A program made the position numbers and the translations under genes. The notes beneath the pieces were generated by a model that was not told where the DNA came from, made no database searches, and saw only the letters and a program-made list of their open reading frames with translations. Positions 20,793-29,473 of a stretch of 64,000 bases of DNA are shown piece after piece. This DNA is from Pseudomonas rhizophila (lineage in GTDB: Bacteria; Pseudomonadota; Gammaproteobacteria; Pseudomonadales; Pseudomonadaceae). The first letter of the stretch is position 1. The number at the start of each line of letters is the position of its first letter. Location of the stretch: NCBI RefSeq assembly GCF_003033885.1, contig NZ_CP024081.1, forward strand, positions 5,453,178 through 5,517,177, read 5' to 3'.

Positions 20793-20821
20793 GCACTATA
20801 TTGGTGCAAGTGTCTGCACCC
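20793..20821 (+). promoter_or_regulatory. NtrC binding site upstream of ntrB
   Basis: CGCACTATATTGGTGCA at 20793-20809 is nearly identical to the canonical NtrC box TGCACTATATTGGTGCA. Immediately downstream the right half-site is reused in a second inverted repeat, GGTGCA-N6-TGCACC (20804-20821). In enteric bacteria the equivalent site represses the ntrB (glnL) promoter, so autoregulation of ntrBC is the likely role. The ntrB start codon is about 190 bases further down; that leader (20822-21007) has no other clear signal. Confidence 0.88.
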
Positions 20822-21007
20822 TACTCAAATTCCAGCCCATTTTGGTTCGAAAGTACCCGAAAAAGCTGGCAGAACGCCACGCAATCGGGCGAAAAAGGTT
20901 CGTTTGAGGCTCTAAACGCTTCTTTTCGGAGCCTTGGTTTGGTTTTTGCATTTTCCTTGTATCGGCGCGTCATACGCGTGCTTGCTTACGCTCCAAAAGA
21001 GGTCCTG

Positions 21008-22093
21008 ATGACCATTAGCGACGCACTACACCGCTTGCTACTCGATAACCTCACCACCGCAACCATCCTGCTCGATGCCGAACTGCGGCTCGAGTACATG
21101 AACCCGGCGGCAGAGATGCTGCTGGCCGTCAGCGGCCAGCGCAGCCACGGGCAGTTCATCAGCGAGCTGTTCACCGAATCGGCCGAGGCGCTCAACTCCT
21201 TGCGCCAGGCAGTGGAGCAGGCGCACCCGTTCACCAAGCGCGAAGCGATGCTCACCGCCCTGACCGGCCAGACACTGACCGTGGATTACGCGGTAACACC
21301 GATCCTGAACAACGGTGCCACGCTGTTGCTGCTGGAGGTGCATCCCCGTGATCGCCTGCTGCGCATCACCAAGGAAGAGGCTCAGTTGTCCAAGCAGGAA
21401 ACCAGCAAGATGCTGGTGCGCGGCCTGGCCCATGAGATCAAGAACCCCCTCGGCGGGATTCGCGGCGCGGCGCAACTGTTGGCCCGGGAGCTGCCCGAAG
21501 AAAGTCTCAAGGACTACACCAACGTCATCATTGAAGAAGCCGACCGCTTGCGCAATCTGGTGGATCGCATGCTCGGCTCCAACAAGCTGCCGTCCCTGGC
21601 GATGTGCAACGTTCACGAAGTGCTGGAGCGCGTCAGCAGCCTGGTGGAAGCCGAGAGCCAGGGGTGCATCACCTTGGTGCGCGACTACGACCCGAGCATT
21701 CCCGATGTTTTGATCGATCGCGAGCAGATGATCCAGGCGGTGCTGAACATCGTGCGCAACGCCATGCAGGCCATCAGCAGCCAGAACGAGCTGCGCCTGG
21801 GCCGCATCAGCCTGCGCACCCGCGCCATGCGCCAGTTCACCATCGGCCATGTGCGTCATCGCCTAGTGACCAAGATCGAAATCATCGACAACGGCCCGGG
21901 CATTCCCGCGGAGTTGCAGGAAACCATCTTCTTTCCCATGGTCAGCGGCCGCCCTGACGGTACCGGGCTGGGCCTGTCCATTACCCAAAACATCATCAGT
22001 CAGCATCAGGGCTTGATCGAATGTGAGAGCCATCCCGGCCACACCACCTTTTCGATCTTCCTGCCACTGGAACAAGGAGCCACATCGACATGA
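21008..22093 (+). CDS. ntrB: Nitrogen regulation sensor histidine kinase NtrB
   Basis: A 361-residue cytosolic kinase/phosphatase. The frame is open from 20801, but ATG 21008 follows an AGAGGT ribosome site and gives the family N-terminus MTISDALHRLLLDNLTTA. Domains: PAS (about 10-120), dimerisation/phosphoacceptor helix with HEIKNPLGGIRGAA (His142) and HATPase with NIVRNAMQA, DNGPGIP and GTGLGLSITQNI. With PII it phosphorylates or dephosphorylates NtrC according to nitrogen status. It has no transmembrane segment. The stop overlaps the ntrC start (ATGA). Confidence 0.97.
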   Translation: MTISDALHRLLLDNLTTATILLDAELRLEYMNPAAEMLLAVSGQRSHGQFISELFTESAEALNSLRQAVEQAHPFTKREAMLTALTGQTLTVDYAVTPILNNGATLLLLEVHPRDRLLRITKEEAQLSKQETSKMLVRGLAHEIKNPLGGIRGAAQLLARELPEESLKDYTNVIIEEADRLRNLVDRMLGSNKLPSLAMCNVHEVLERVSSLVEAESQGCITLVRDYDPSIPDVLIDREQMIQAVLNIVRNAMQAISSQNELRLGRISLRTRAMRQFTIGHVRHRLVTKIEIIDNGPGIPAELQETIFFPMVSGRPDGTGLGLSITQNIISQHQGLIECESHPGHTTFSIFLPLEQGATST

Positions 22094-23526
22094 GCCGTAG
22101 TGAAACCGTGTGGATCGTCGATGACGACCGTTCTATCCGTTGGGTCCTGGAAAAAGCCTTGCAACAGGAAGGCATGACCACCCAGAGCTTCGACAGCGCC
22201 GACGGAGTGATGAGCCGCCTGGCCCGTCAGCAACCGGACGTCATCATCTCCGACATCCGCATGCCCGGCGCTAGCGGTCTGGACCTGCTGGCGCGGATTC
22301 GCGAGCAGCACCCACGGCTGCCGGTGATCATCATGACCGCCCATTCGGACCTGGACAGCGCTGTGGCGTCCTATCAGGGGGGTGCTTTCGAGTACCTGCC
22401 CAAGCCCTTCGACGTCGATGAGGCCGTGTCACTGGTCAAGCGCGCCAACCAGCACGCCCAGGAACAACAGGGCATGGAAGAGGTGCCTGCGCTGGCGCGC
22501 ACCCCGGAAATCATCGGTGAAGCGCCGGCAATGCAGGAAGTGTTTCGCGCCATTGGGCGTTTGAGCCACTCCAACATCACCGTGTTGATCAACGGCGAAT
22601 CGGGCACCGGTAAAGAACTGGTCGCCCATGCCCTGCACCGCCACAGTCCACGGGCGGCCTCACCGTTCATTGCGCTGAACATGGCGGCGATTCCCAAGGA
22701 CCTGATGGAGTCCGAGCTGTTCGGTCACGAGAAAGGCGCGTTCACCGGCGCCGCCAACCTGCGGCGCGGGCGCTTCGAACAAGCCGACGGCGGCACCTTG
22801 TTCCTCGACGAAATCGGCGACATGCCGGCTGACACCCAGACCCGGCTGTTGCGCGTGCTGGCGGACGGCGAGTTCTATCGGGTGGGCGGCCATACACCGG
22901 TCAAGGTCGATGTACGCATCATCGCCGCGACCCACCAGAACCTGGAAACCCTGGTCCACGCGGGCAAATTCCGCGAAGACTTGTTCCATCGCCTGAATGT
23001 GATCCGCATTCATATCCCGCGCCTGGCGGACCGTCGCGAAGACATCCCGACCCTGGCCCGGCACTTCCTCAGCCGCGCGGCCCAGGAGCTGGCGGTAGAG
23101 CCCAAACTGCTCAAGAGCGAAACCGAGGAATACCTCAAGAACCTGCCGTGGCCCGGCAACGTGCGCCAGCTGGAGAACACCTGCCGCTGGATCACGGTGA
23201 TGGCGTCCGGTCGCGAAGTGCACATCAGCGATCTTCCACCGGAGCTGCTCAGCCTGCCGCAGGACTCGGCCCCGGTGACCAACTGGGAACAGGCCCTGCG
23301 CCAGTGGGCCGACCAGGCCCTGGCCCGCGGCCAATCGAACCTGCTGGACAGCGCCGTACCGAGTTTCGAACGCATCATGATCGAGACCGCCCTCAAGCAC
23401 ACCGCCGGCCGCCGTCGCGACGCCGCGGTGCTGCTGGGCTGGGGCCGCAATACCTTGACCCGCAAGATCAAGGAATTGGGGATGAAGGTTGATGGCGGGG
23501 ATGATGATGAGGGGGATGAGGGCTGA
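22090..23526 (+). CDS. ntrC: Nitrogen regulation response regulator NtrC (sigma-54 activator)
   Basis: A 478-residue regulator with three domains: receiver (about 5-125, acidic pocket DDD at 11-13, phosphoacceptor Asp55 in SDIRMPG), AAA+ sigma-54 activation domain (Walker A GESGTGKE, loop [16 protein letters not shown]) and a C-terminal Fis-type helix-turn-helix ([27 protein letters not shown]). Phospho-NtrC binds enhancer sites and drives RpoN-dependent promoters; three candidate target sites lie in this window (glnA, ntrB, nrsZ). It ends 34 bases before a REPIN. Confidence 0.98.
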   Translation: MSRSETVWIVDDDRSIRWVLEKALQQEGMTTQSFDSADGVMSRLARQQPDVIISDIRMPGASGLDLLARIREQHPRLPVIIMTAHSDLDSAVASYQGGAFEYLPKPFDVDEAVSLVKRANQHAQEQQGMEEVPALARTPEIIGEAPAMQEVFRAIGRLSHSNITVLINGESGTGKELVAHALHRHSPRAASPFIALNMAAIPKDLMESELFGHEKGAFTGAANLRRGRFEQADGGTLFLDEIGDMPADTQTRLLRVLADGEFYRVGGHTPVKVDVRIIAATHQNLETLVHAGKFREDLFHRLNVIRIHIPRLADRREDIPTLARHFLSRAAQELAVEPKLLKSETEEYLKNLPWPGNVRQLENTCRWITVMASGREVHISDLPPELLSLPQDSAPVTNWEQALRQWADQALARGQSNLLDSAVPSFERIMIETALKHTAGRRRDAAVLLGWGRNTLTRKIKELGMKVDGGDDDEGDEG

Positions 23527-23560
23527 GCAGCCTTTAGCCCTTCACTGATCTTGAAGGCCC

Positions 23561-23633
23561 ATCGCGAGCAGGCTCGCTCCCACAAAGGTTTGCGGTGTCG
23601 CGACTATCTTGTGGGAGCGAGCCTGCTCGCGAT
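23561..23633. repeat. REPIN (paired REP palindromes, short spacer)
   Basis: Two inverted REP copies at 23561-23583 and 23611-23633 with a spacer of only 27 bases, shorter than in the other copies here. It sits between ntrC and the NtrC box of nrsZ. Confidence 0.93.
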
Positions 23634-23649
23634 GCTTTTGAAGGCTTGA

Positions 23650-23666
23650 TGCACCGCATCGATGCA
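23650..23666 (+). promoter_or_regulatory. Candidate NtrC enhancer site for nrsZ
   Basis: TGCACCGCATCGATGCA is TGCACC-N5-GATGCA, one mismatch from the NtrC consensus TGCACC-N5-GGTGCA, and lies about 143 bases before the -24 element at 23809. Distance and sequence both suit an enhancer. Confidence 0.72.
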
Positions 23667-23741
23667 CTGAGAACCGTAATGGCACATGCGCCCCCCCGTC
23701 AAAACCAATCAGCCCAACTCGAAGAAACCGCACAAACAAAA

Positions 23742-23769
23742 GCAAAAGCCCCGAAATACGGGGCTTTGC
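23742..23769. terminator. Rho-independent terminator after ntrBC
   Basis: Stem AAAGCCCCG / CGGGGCTTT with loop AAATA, closed by A-rich and TTTGC flanks. It would isolate nrsZ from ntrBC read-through. Confidence 0.8.
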
Positions 23770-23808
23770 GCATCATCAGCAGATTTTTTGTGACAAGCCA
23801 TTTAAAAC

Positions 23809-23824
23809 TGGCACGCCCCCTGCA
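23809..23824 (+). promoter_or_regulatory. sigma-54 promoter of nrsZ
   Basis: TGGCACGCCCCCTGCA matches TGGCAC-N5-TTGCA with one base difference and has GG and GC exactly ten bases apart. Predicted transcription start is about 23835. Confidence 0.9.
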
Positions 23825-23834
23825 ATAACTCATT

Positions 23835-24036
23835 CACTACCCAGTTTCGGGGACCTTGGTACAGGCAGGCCGGGGATTCCCCATTTTACATCGGGCTCAT
23901 CGAGCCCACTGTTTTGGGGGCCTTGATACAGGCAGGTCAAGGTTTCCCTTCTTTACACCCGGGGCTGCGCGTTTAACGCAAGCCCCTCCCGTTTGGGGAC
24001 CTTGGTACAGGCAGGCCGGGGATTCCCTCTTTTATT
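23835..24036 (+). ncRNA. nrsZ: Nitrogen-regulated small RNA NrsZ
   Basis: A stretch of about 200 bases downstream of the sigma-54 promoter with no ORF, built from three copies of a motif starting GGGGACCTTGGTACAGGCAG (23849-23882, 23916-23948, 23995-24027). The ends of each copy pair (GGGGA...TCCCC) and each is followed by a pyrimidine-rich tail (ATTTTAC, TTCTTTAC, TCTTTTATT). The spacers also fold: GGGCTC/GAGCCC near 23893-23907 and GGGGCT/AGCCCC near 23960-23986. NrsZ of P. aeruginosa is known to lie next to ntrC, to need RpoN and NtrBC, and to be made of repeated ~60-nt modules that are processed; position, promoter and modular design all match. The last copy overlaps the stop codon of the convergent gene at 24032. 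Confidence 0.88.
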
Positions 24037-24472
24037 GCTCTTGGAGACGGATCTCCAGCCGCCAGCGGTCATCGACCTCGCTGCCGGCCCACTCCCCCCG
24101 CAATGGACGCGCCGCCACCAGCGTCAGCAACAACCCTTTGTCACTCAAACGCACCCGCCAGTTCACGTCCTTGCCATTGAGTTTGAGCTGGCCCTTCTGC
24201 GGACGGCCCTCTGCCTGGAGCAACAGCGCCACTGAGCCGTCGATGATTTCCCCGTGCAGCTTGGGCTCGTTGTTGAACCAGGCCACCAGCGTCCCGTCGA
24301 TCACTTCGACCTGTTGCAGCACGCTCGGCTCGGGCGTGGTCAGGCGACCGATCATCAGGCCGACCATCAGACCGAAGATCGCCAAAGACCCCATCACTCG
24401 AGGTAATAGCTTCGAACGCTGATCGGTTTGCGGCGTAGAATGCCGCTCATCTTTATCTGCGGAGCCGTGCAT
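24032..24472 (-). CDS. Conserved hypothetical single-pass membrane protein
   Basis: 146 residues. A hydrophilic N-terminus (MHGSADKDERHSTPQTDQRSK) precedes one transmembrane helix (VMGSLAIFGLMVGLMIGRL, about 27-45), leaving a ~100-residue periplasmic domain rich in beta strands (VIDGTLVAWFNNEPKLHGEIIDGSVALLLQ). No named family recognised. Its start overlaps the trmL start by two bases on the opposite strand (24471-24472), so the promoters overlap divergently; its stop overlaps the end of nrsZ, making the two convergent. Confidence 0.8.
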   Translation of the reverse strand: MHGSADKDERHSTPQTDQRSKLLPRVMGSLAIFGLMVGLMIGRLTTPEPSVLQQVEVIDGTLVAWFNNEPKLHGEIIDGSVALLLQAEGRPQKGQLKLNGKDVNWRVRLSDKGLLLTLVAARPLRGEWAGSEVDDRWRLEIRLQEQ

Positions 24473-24926
24473 GTTTCACGTCATCCTTTTTCAACCGGAA
24501 ATTCCGCCGAACACCGGCAACGTCATCAGGCTGTGCGCCAACAGCGGCTGCCACCTGCATCTGATCGAACCACTGGGCTTCGAGATGGACGACAAGCGCC
24601 TGCGCCGTGCCGGTCTCGATTACCACGAGTATGCCACCCTGCAGCGCCACGCCGACCTCGCCAGCTGTCTGGAGAGCCTGGGGCATCCGCGCTTGTTTGC
24701 CTTCACCACCAAGGGTTCGCGGCCATTCCATGATGCCAGCTTCGTCGCGGGCGATGCGTTCCTGTTCGGCCCGGAAAGCCGTGGCCTGCCGGCCGAGGTA
24801 CTGGAAGCCCTGCCCGCCGATCAGCGTCTGCGCCTGCCGATGCGCGAAGGCTGTCGCAGCCTGAACCTGTCCAACACCGTGGCAGTGGCCGTTTACGAGG
24901 CCTGGCGGCAGAACGGTTTTCGGTAA
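24471..24926 (+). CDS. trmL: tRNA (cytidine/uridine-34-2'-O)-methyltransferase TrmL
   Basis: A 151-residue SPOUT-fold enzyme. Motif 1 EIPPNTGNVIRLCANSGCHLHLIEPLGF, motif 2 DAFLFGPESRGLP and motif 3 LRLPMREGCRSLNLSNTVAVAVYEAWRQ form the knotted SAM site. The short single-domain length is typical of TrmL (YibK), which methylates the wobble ribose of tRNA-Leu isoacceptors. ATG 24471 starts directly at the family N-terminus MFHVILFQPEIP. Confidence 0.95.
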   Translation: MFHVILFQPEIPPNTGNVIRLCANSGCHLHLIEPLGFEMDDKRLRRAGLDYHEYATLQRHADLASCLESLGHPRLFAFTTKGSRPFHDASFVAGDAFLFGPESRGLPAEVLEALPADQRLRLPMREGCRSLNLSNTVAVAVYEAWRQNGFR

Positions 24927-24944
24927 CCCTGGCCAGAAACTTCT

Positions 24945-25031
24945 GTGGGAGCGAGCCTGCTCGCGATAGCGCTGTACCAGTCAACTCAATACTGACTGAC
25001 ATGACGCTATCGCGAGCAGGCTCGCTCCCAC
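24945..25031. repeat. REPIN (paired REP palindromes)
   Basis: Two inverted REP copies at 24945-24967 and 25009-25031 between convergent trmL and secB. Confidence 0.94.
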
Positions 25032-25065
25032 AGGTTTATACCTTGTGCTACAGCCGCGATACCGT

Positions 25066-25548
25066 TTACTGAACGGTCGCGGCGCCTTCTTGCTGCATGC
25101 GCTGCAGTTCTTGCGCGTACAGGGCATCGAAGTTCACCGGGGCCAGCATCAGGGCCGGGAACGAACCGCGGGTCACCAGGCTGTCCAGGGTTTCGCGGGC
25201 GTACGGGAACAGGATGTTGGGGCAGAAGGCACCCAGGGTGTGGCTCATCGAAGCGGCATCCAGGTTCTTGATCAGGAAGATCCCGGCTTGCTGCACTTCG
25301 GCAATGAACGCCACTTCGTCACCGTTCTTCACGGTCACCGACAGGGTCAGCACCACTTCGTGGAAATCATCTTCCAGGGCTTTCTGGCGAGTGTTCAGGT
25401 CCAGGCCTACGCTCGGTTCCCACTGCTGGCGAAAGATCGCCGGGCTTTTCGGGGCTTCGAAGGACAGGTCACGCACATAAATACGCTGCAAGGAGAATTG
25501 CGGTGCGGTTTCTTCTTCGCTGGCAGCTGTGTTCTGTTGGTCAGTCAT
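25066..25548 (-). CDS. secB: Protein-export chaperone SecB
   Basis: A 160-residue acidic chaperone that holds preproteins unfolded and delivers them to SecA. Family sequence is clear: [19 protein letters not shown] near residue 18, then [54 protein letters not shown]. Order secB-grxC-yibN on one strand next to gpmI-envC on the other matches the arrangement in E. coli. A good GGATC-type ribosome region precedes ATG 25548. Confidence 0.97.
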   Translation of the reverse strand: MTDQQNTAASEEETAPQFSLQRIYVRDLSFEAPKSPAIFRQQWEPSVGLDLNTRQKALEDDFHEVVLTLSVTVKNGDEVAFIAEVQQAGIFLIKNLDAASMSHTLGAFCPNILFPYARETLDSLVTRGSFPALMLAPVNFDALYAQELQRMQQEGAATVQ

Positions 25549-25586
25549 CGCAGATCCTTCTTACTTTCAGGTTCTTAGTGGGGAAT

Positions 25587-25841
25587 TCAAGCCTTGAGCA
25601 TCGCATCGAGCTTGCCGGCGCGATCCAGGGCAAACAGATCATCGCAACCGCCCACGTGGGTGCTGCCGATCCAGATCTGCGGCACGGAGGTACGTCCGGC
25701 CTTTTGAGTCATTTCGGCGCGCAGTTGCGGCTTGCCGTCGACCTTGATCTCTTCGAAAGCCACACCTTTGTTCTTGAGCAGGAACTTGGCTCGGGAGCAA
25801 TAGGGGCAGTAATCGCTGGAATAGACAACAACGTGGGTCAT
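25587..25841 (-). CDS. grxC: Glutaredoxin 3
   Basis: 84 residues with the dithiol active site CPYC (residues 12-15, SSDYCPYCSRAKFLL) and the glutathione-binding TSVPQIWIGSTHVGGCDDL. A cytosolic glutathione-dependent disulfide reductase. It lies one base from the upstream yibN stop and 38 bases from secB, an operon. Confidence 0.96.
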   Translation of the reverse strand: MTHVVVYSSDYCPYCSRAKFLLKNKGVAFEEIKVDGKPQLRAEMTQKAGRTSVPQIWIGSTHVGGCDDLFALDRAGKLDAMLKA

Positions 25842-25842
25842 A

Positions 25843-26256
25843 TCACTTCACCAGGGGCAGATTGTCGGCTTTCCAGCTTGCAACGCCACCGGACAGTTTG
25901 GCGGCGGTAAAGCCGGACTTCATCAGCTCGCGGGCATGAGTGCCTGCGTGCTGGCCCTGAGCATCCACCAGGATCAGCGTCTTGGCCTTGTGTTTTTCCA
26001 GTTCACCGATACGAGCGATCAGTTTGTCCTGGGGAATGTTCACCGCGCCGACAATGTGACCAGCGGCGAAATCCTTGCTCGGGCGGATGTCTACCACCAC
26101 GCCGGTGTCCTTGTTGACCAGTGCCGTCAGCTCGCCAGTACTGAGACTGCGACCGCCGCCCTGCATCGTATGGGCAACCAGCAACGCCAGCAGTACGACG
26201 AAGATACCGACGAGAAGGTAGTGGTTAGTGGCAAATTCAATCAGGTGAGCAACCAT
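25843..26256 (-). CDS. yibN: YibN-type membrane-anchored rhodanese-like protein
   Basis: 137 residues from ATG 26256 (the open frame continues to 26340 but the added residues are low-quality). One N-terminal transmembrane helix (HYLLVGIFVVLLALLVAHTM) anchors a cytoplasmic rhodanese domain (ELTALVNKDTGVVVDIRPSKDFAAGHIVGAVNIP ... LSGGVASWKADNLPLV). The active-site loop reads VDAQGQHAGTHA: the catalytic cysteine of working sulfurtransferases is missing, so thiosulfate sulfurtransferase activity is unlikely. The bases before the ATG read ACCTCCTTCG, not a Shine-Dalgarno sequence, an oddity for this start. Confidence 0.88.
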   Translation of the reverse strand: MVAHLIEFATNHYLLVGIFVVLLALLVAHTMQGGGRSLSTGELTALVNKDTGVVVDIRPSKDFAAGHIVGAVNIPQDKLIARIGELEKHKAKTLILVDAQGQHAGTHARELMKSGFTAAKLSGGVASWKADNLPLVK

Positions 26257-26408
26257 CGAAGGAGGTTCCAGGGCGTTAAAATGTCGGCCAGTATACACAG
26301 CACACAAGGCCGGCCAAACCCCGCCCGGCGGTGACGGCACCGGAACTTACCTTTAAACTGCCCGTCCCTTTTCCATCGCCTTCTTTTAATCAGCCACGAG
26401 TGGATTCC

Positions 26409-27938
26409 ATGACTACCACGCCTAAACCTTTGGTCCTGATGATTCTCGACGGCTTCGGTCACAGTGACAGCCACGAATCCAATGCCGTGTACGCGGCCCG
26501 CAAGCCTGTGCTGGACCGTCTGTGGGCCACCGTGCCGAACGGCCTGATCTCCGGCAGCGGCATGGACGTCGGCCTGCCCGACGGACAGATGGGCAACTCC
26601 GAAGTCGGCCACATGAACCTCGGCGCGGGCCGCGTGGTGTATCAGGACTTCACCCGCGTGACCAAAGCGATCCGCGACGGCGAGTTCTTTGAAAACCCGA
26701 CCATCTGCGCTGCTGTGGATAAAGCCGTGGCTGCTGGCAAAGCCGTGCACTTCATGGGCCTGCTGTCCGATGGCGGCGTGCACAGCCATCAGGACCACCT
26801 GATCGCCATGGCTGAACTGGCCTTCAAGCGCGGTGCCGAAAAAATCTACCTGCACGCGTTCCTCGATGGCCGCGACACGCCACCAAAAAGCGCCACTTCG
26901 TCGATCGAACTGCTCGACAGCACCTTCCAGGCTCTCGGCAAGGGCCGTATCGCCAGCATCGTCGGCCGTTACTACGCCATGGACCGCGATAACCGCTGGG
27001 ACCGGGTGTCCCAGGCCTACAACCTGATCGTCGAAGGCAACGCCGAGTTCAACGCCGCCACCGCCCAGGAAGGCCTGCAAGCCGCCTACGAGCGGGGTGA
27101 AAGCGACGAATTCGTCAAGGCCACCACCATCGGCGAGCCGGTCAAAGTCGAGGACGGCGACGCCGTGGTGTTCATGAACTTCCGCGCCGACCGTGCCCGC
27201 GAGCTGACCCGCGTGTTTGTCGAAGACGATTTCAAGGAGTTCGAACGCGCCCGCCAGCCGAAACTGGCCGGCTTCGTGATGCTGACCCAATACGCCGCCA
27301 GCATCCCCGCGCCGTCGGCCTTCGCCGCCGGCAGCCTGGAAAACGTTCTGGGCGACTACCTGGCGAAGAACGGCAAGACCCAACTGCGCATCGCTGAAAC
27401 CGAAAAGTATGCCCACGTGACGTTCTTCTTCTCCGGCGGCCGTGAAGAGCCGTTCCCCGGCGAAGAACGCATCCTGATTCCGTCGCCGAAAGTCGCCACT
27501 TATGACCTGCAACCGGAGATGAGCGCACCGGAGGTCACCGACCGCATCGTCGATGCCATCGAGCACCAGCGCTACGACGTGATCGTGGTCAACTACGCCA
27601 ACGGCGACATGGTCGGCCACAGCGGGGTGTTCGACGCCGCGGTCAAAGCGGTGGAATGCCTGGACACCTGCGTCGGGCGCATCGTCGAGGCGCTGGAAAA
27701 AGTCGGCGGTGAAGCGCTGATCACCGCCGACCACGGGAATGTCGAGCAGATGTCCGACGAGTCCACCGGCCAGGCCCACACCGCCCACACCACCGAGCCG
27801 GTGCCATTCATCTATGTCGGCAAGCGTGACTTCAAGGTCCGCGATGGCGGCGTACTGGCTGACGTGGCGCCGACGATGCTGATGTTGCTGGGGATGGAGA
27901 AGCCGGCGGAGATGACCGGGACGTCGATCCTGGTCTGA
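26409..27938 (+). CDS. gpmI: 2,3-bisphosphoglycerate-independent phosphoglycerate mutase
   Basis: A 509-residue two-metal enzyme of the alkaline phosphatase superfamily interconverting 3- and 2-phosphoglycerate. ATG 26409 gives the family N-terminus [15 protein letters not shown]; the phosphoserine nucleophile is in [14 protein letters not shown], and the second metal cluster is in DMVGHSG and [11 protein letters not shown]. Length is typical. It is divergent from yibN, as in E. coli. Confidence 0.97.
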   Translation: MTTTPKPLVLMILDGFGHSDSHESNAVYAARKPVLDRLWATVPNGLISGSGMDVGLPDGQMGNSEVGHMNLGAGRVVYQDFTRVTKAIRDGEFFENPTICAAVDKAVAAGKAVHFMGLLSDGGVHSHQDHLIAMAELAFKRGAEKIYLHAFLDGRDTPPKSATSSIELLDSTFQALGKGRIASIVGRYYAMDRDNRWDRVSQAYNLIVEGNAEFNAATAQEGLQAAYERGESDEFVKATTIGEPVKVEDGDAVVFMNFRADRARELTRVFVEDDFKEFERARQPKLAGFVMLTQYAASIPAPSAFAAGSLENVLGDYLAKNGKTQLRIAETEKYAHVTFFFSGGREEPFPGEERILIPSPKVATYDLQPEMSAPEVTDRIVDAIEHQRYDVIVVNYANGDMVGHSGVFDAAVKAVECLDTCVGRIVEALEKVGGEALITADHGNVEQMSDESTGQAHTAHTTEPVPFIYVGKRDFKVRDGGVLADVAPTMLMLLGMEKPAEMTGTSILV

Positions 27939-27954
27939 CCCAACACTTACCAAT

Positions 27955-28042
27955 GTGGGAGCGAGCCTGCTCGCGATAGCGGTATTACAGTCAACATCTA
28001 TGTTGGATGTTATGGCCTCATCGCGAGCAGGCTCGCTCCCAC
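27955..28042. repeat. REPIN (paired REP palindromes)
   Basis: Two inverted REP copies at 27955-27977 and 28020-28042 between gpmI and envC. Confidence 0.94.
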
Positions 28043-28154
28043 AGGGTTCAAGGTGTTTTTTGGGCCAGTTATCACACAGCCCCAAATGGGCGTTTTTTTT
28101 GCAGCGTGGGGCGGGCATACTAGGCCGTCCCTTTCCCTGGTGTCGCCCGCCTCT

Positions 28155-29441
28155 ATGCTTCGCGTTCTGATAGCCCTCGCTCTGACCTGCCTGCTCCAAC
28201 CGGCCTTCGCTGACGAGCGCGCACAAACCCAACAGCAGTTGGACGCCACGCGTCAGGACATTGCCGAGCTGAAAAAGCTGCTGGGCAAGTTGCAGGAAGA
28301 GAAGTCCGGCGTGCAGAAAGATCTGCGCGGTACCGAGACCGAGATGGGCAAGCTGGAAAAGCAGGTCGACGCCCTGCAACAAGAGCTGAAGAAAAGTGAA
28401 TCCGAGTTGCAGCGGCTCGATACGGAGAAAAAAAAACTCCAGAGCGCGCGCACTGAACAGCAAAAGCTGATCGCCATCCAGGCCCGCGCGGCCTACCAGA
28501 ACGGCCGTCAGGAGTACCTCAAGCTGTTGCTCAACCAGCAGAACCCCGAGAAATTCGCTCGCACACTCACGTACTACGATTACCTGAGCCAGGCACGCCT
28601 GGAGCAACTCAAGAGCTTTAACGAAACCCTGCGCCAGCTGGCCAATGTCGAAAAAGAGATTGAATTGCAGCAGGCCCAGTTGCTGGTGCAGAAAAGCAGC
28701 CTCGACACCCAGCGCGAAGAACTCGAGAAGGTTCGCAAGGAGCGTCAGGTCGCCCTGGCCAAGCTCAATGAGGACGTGAAGGCCCGCGACAGCAAGCTCA
28801 AGGCTCGCGAGCAGGACCAGGCTCAACTGGCAAAAGTCTTGAAGACCATCGAAGAAACCCTGGCACGCCAGGCTCGAGAGGCGGAAGAAGCGCGCCAGAA
28901 GGCGCTGATCGCCCAGCAGGAAGCCGAAAAAAAGCGCTTGCGTGAGGCCCAGGCCGACGCCAGCGATGCACCGCGCAAACCTGCCCGATCAAGCCCTGGC
29001 CCCCTGGTTTCGGCAGGGGGTGAAACCTTCGGCGGCGCCTTTGCTTCGGCACGGGGCAAACTTCCATGGCCGGTCAATGGTCGATTGCTTGCACGCTTCG
29101 GCCAAACCCGCGGCGATGATACCCGCACCAAATGGGACGGCGTGATGATCAGCGCCACTGCCGGCAGCCAGGTGCATGCCGTGCATGGCGGTCGTGTGGT
29201 GTTCGCCGACTGGCTTCGCGGCGCCGGCCTGCTGGTGATCCTGGATCATGGTAACGGCTATTTGAGCCTGTACGGCCATAACCAGACGCTGCTCAAGGCG
29301 GCCGGCGATGTAGTCAAGGCCGGCGAGTCCATCTCTACGGTTGGTAACAGTGGCGGGCAGGATACGCCAGCGCTGTATTTCGCTATTCGTCAGCAGGGTC
29401 GCCCCAGTGACCCGACCCAATGGTGTCGTGCGCAAGGATAA
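28155..29441 (+). CDS. envC: Murein hydrolase activator EnvC (degenerate LytM/M23)
   Basis: 428 residues from ATG 28155, which opens a signal peptide (LRVLIALALTCLLQPAFADE). A long periplasmic coiled coil (about 22-280, many Glu/Gln/Lys heptads) is followed by a C-terminal M23-like domain (GKLPWPVNGRLLARFGQTR ... GSQVHAVHGGRVVFADWLRGAGLLVILDHGNGYLSLYGHN). The zinc ligands of active M23 peptidases are not all present, as in EnvC, which activates amidases for daughter-cell separation rather than cutting itself. ctpA and yibQ follow on the same strand. Confidence 0.94.
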   Translation: MLRVLIALALTCLLQPAFADERAQTQQQLDATRQDIAELKKLLGKLQEEKSGVQKDLRGTETEMGKLEKQVDALQQELKKSESELQRLDTEKKKLQSARTEQQKLIAIQARAAYQNGRQEYLKLLLNQQNPEKFARTLTYYDYLSQARLEQLKSFNETLRQLANVEKEIELQQAQLLVQKSSLDTQREELEKVRKERQVALAKLNEDVKARDSKLKAREQDQAQLAKVLKTIEETLARQAREAEEARQKALIAQQEAEKKRLREAQADASDAPRKPARSSPGPLVSAGGETFGGAFASARGKLPWPVNGRLLARFGQTRGDDTRTKWDGVMISATAGSQVHAVHGGRVVFADWLRGAGLLVILDHGNGYLSLYGHNQTLLKAAGDVVKAGESISTVGNSGGQDTPALYFAIRQQGRPSDPTQWCRAQG

Positions 29442-29473
29442 GCGCGCCCATCCAACTCAGGAGTTCGTTCGAC

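Noticed and set aside
23835..24036. Identification of the sigma-54 RNA as CrcZ/CrcY
   Set aside because: No AAnAAnAA Hfq/Crc motifs, and the gene sits beside ntrC rather than cbrB; repeats fit NrsZ.
26241..28826. 861-codon minus-strand frame across gpmI and envC
   Set aside because: Spans two certain genes, a REPIN and low-complexity sequence; no protein family.
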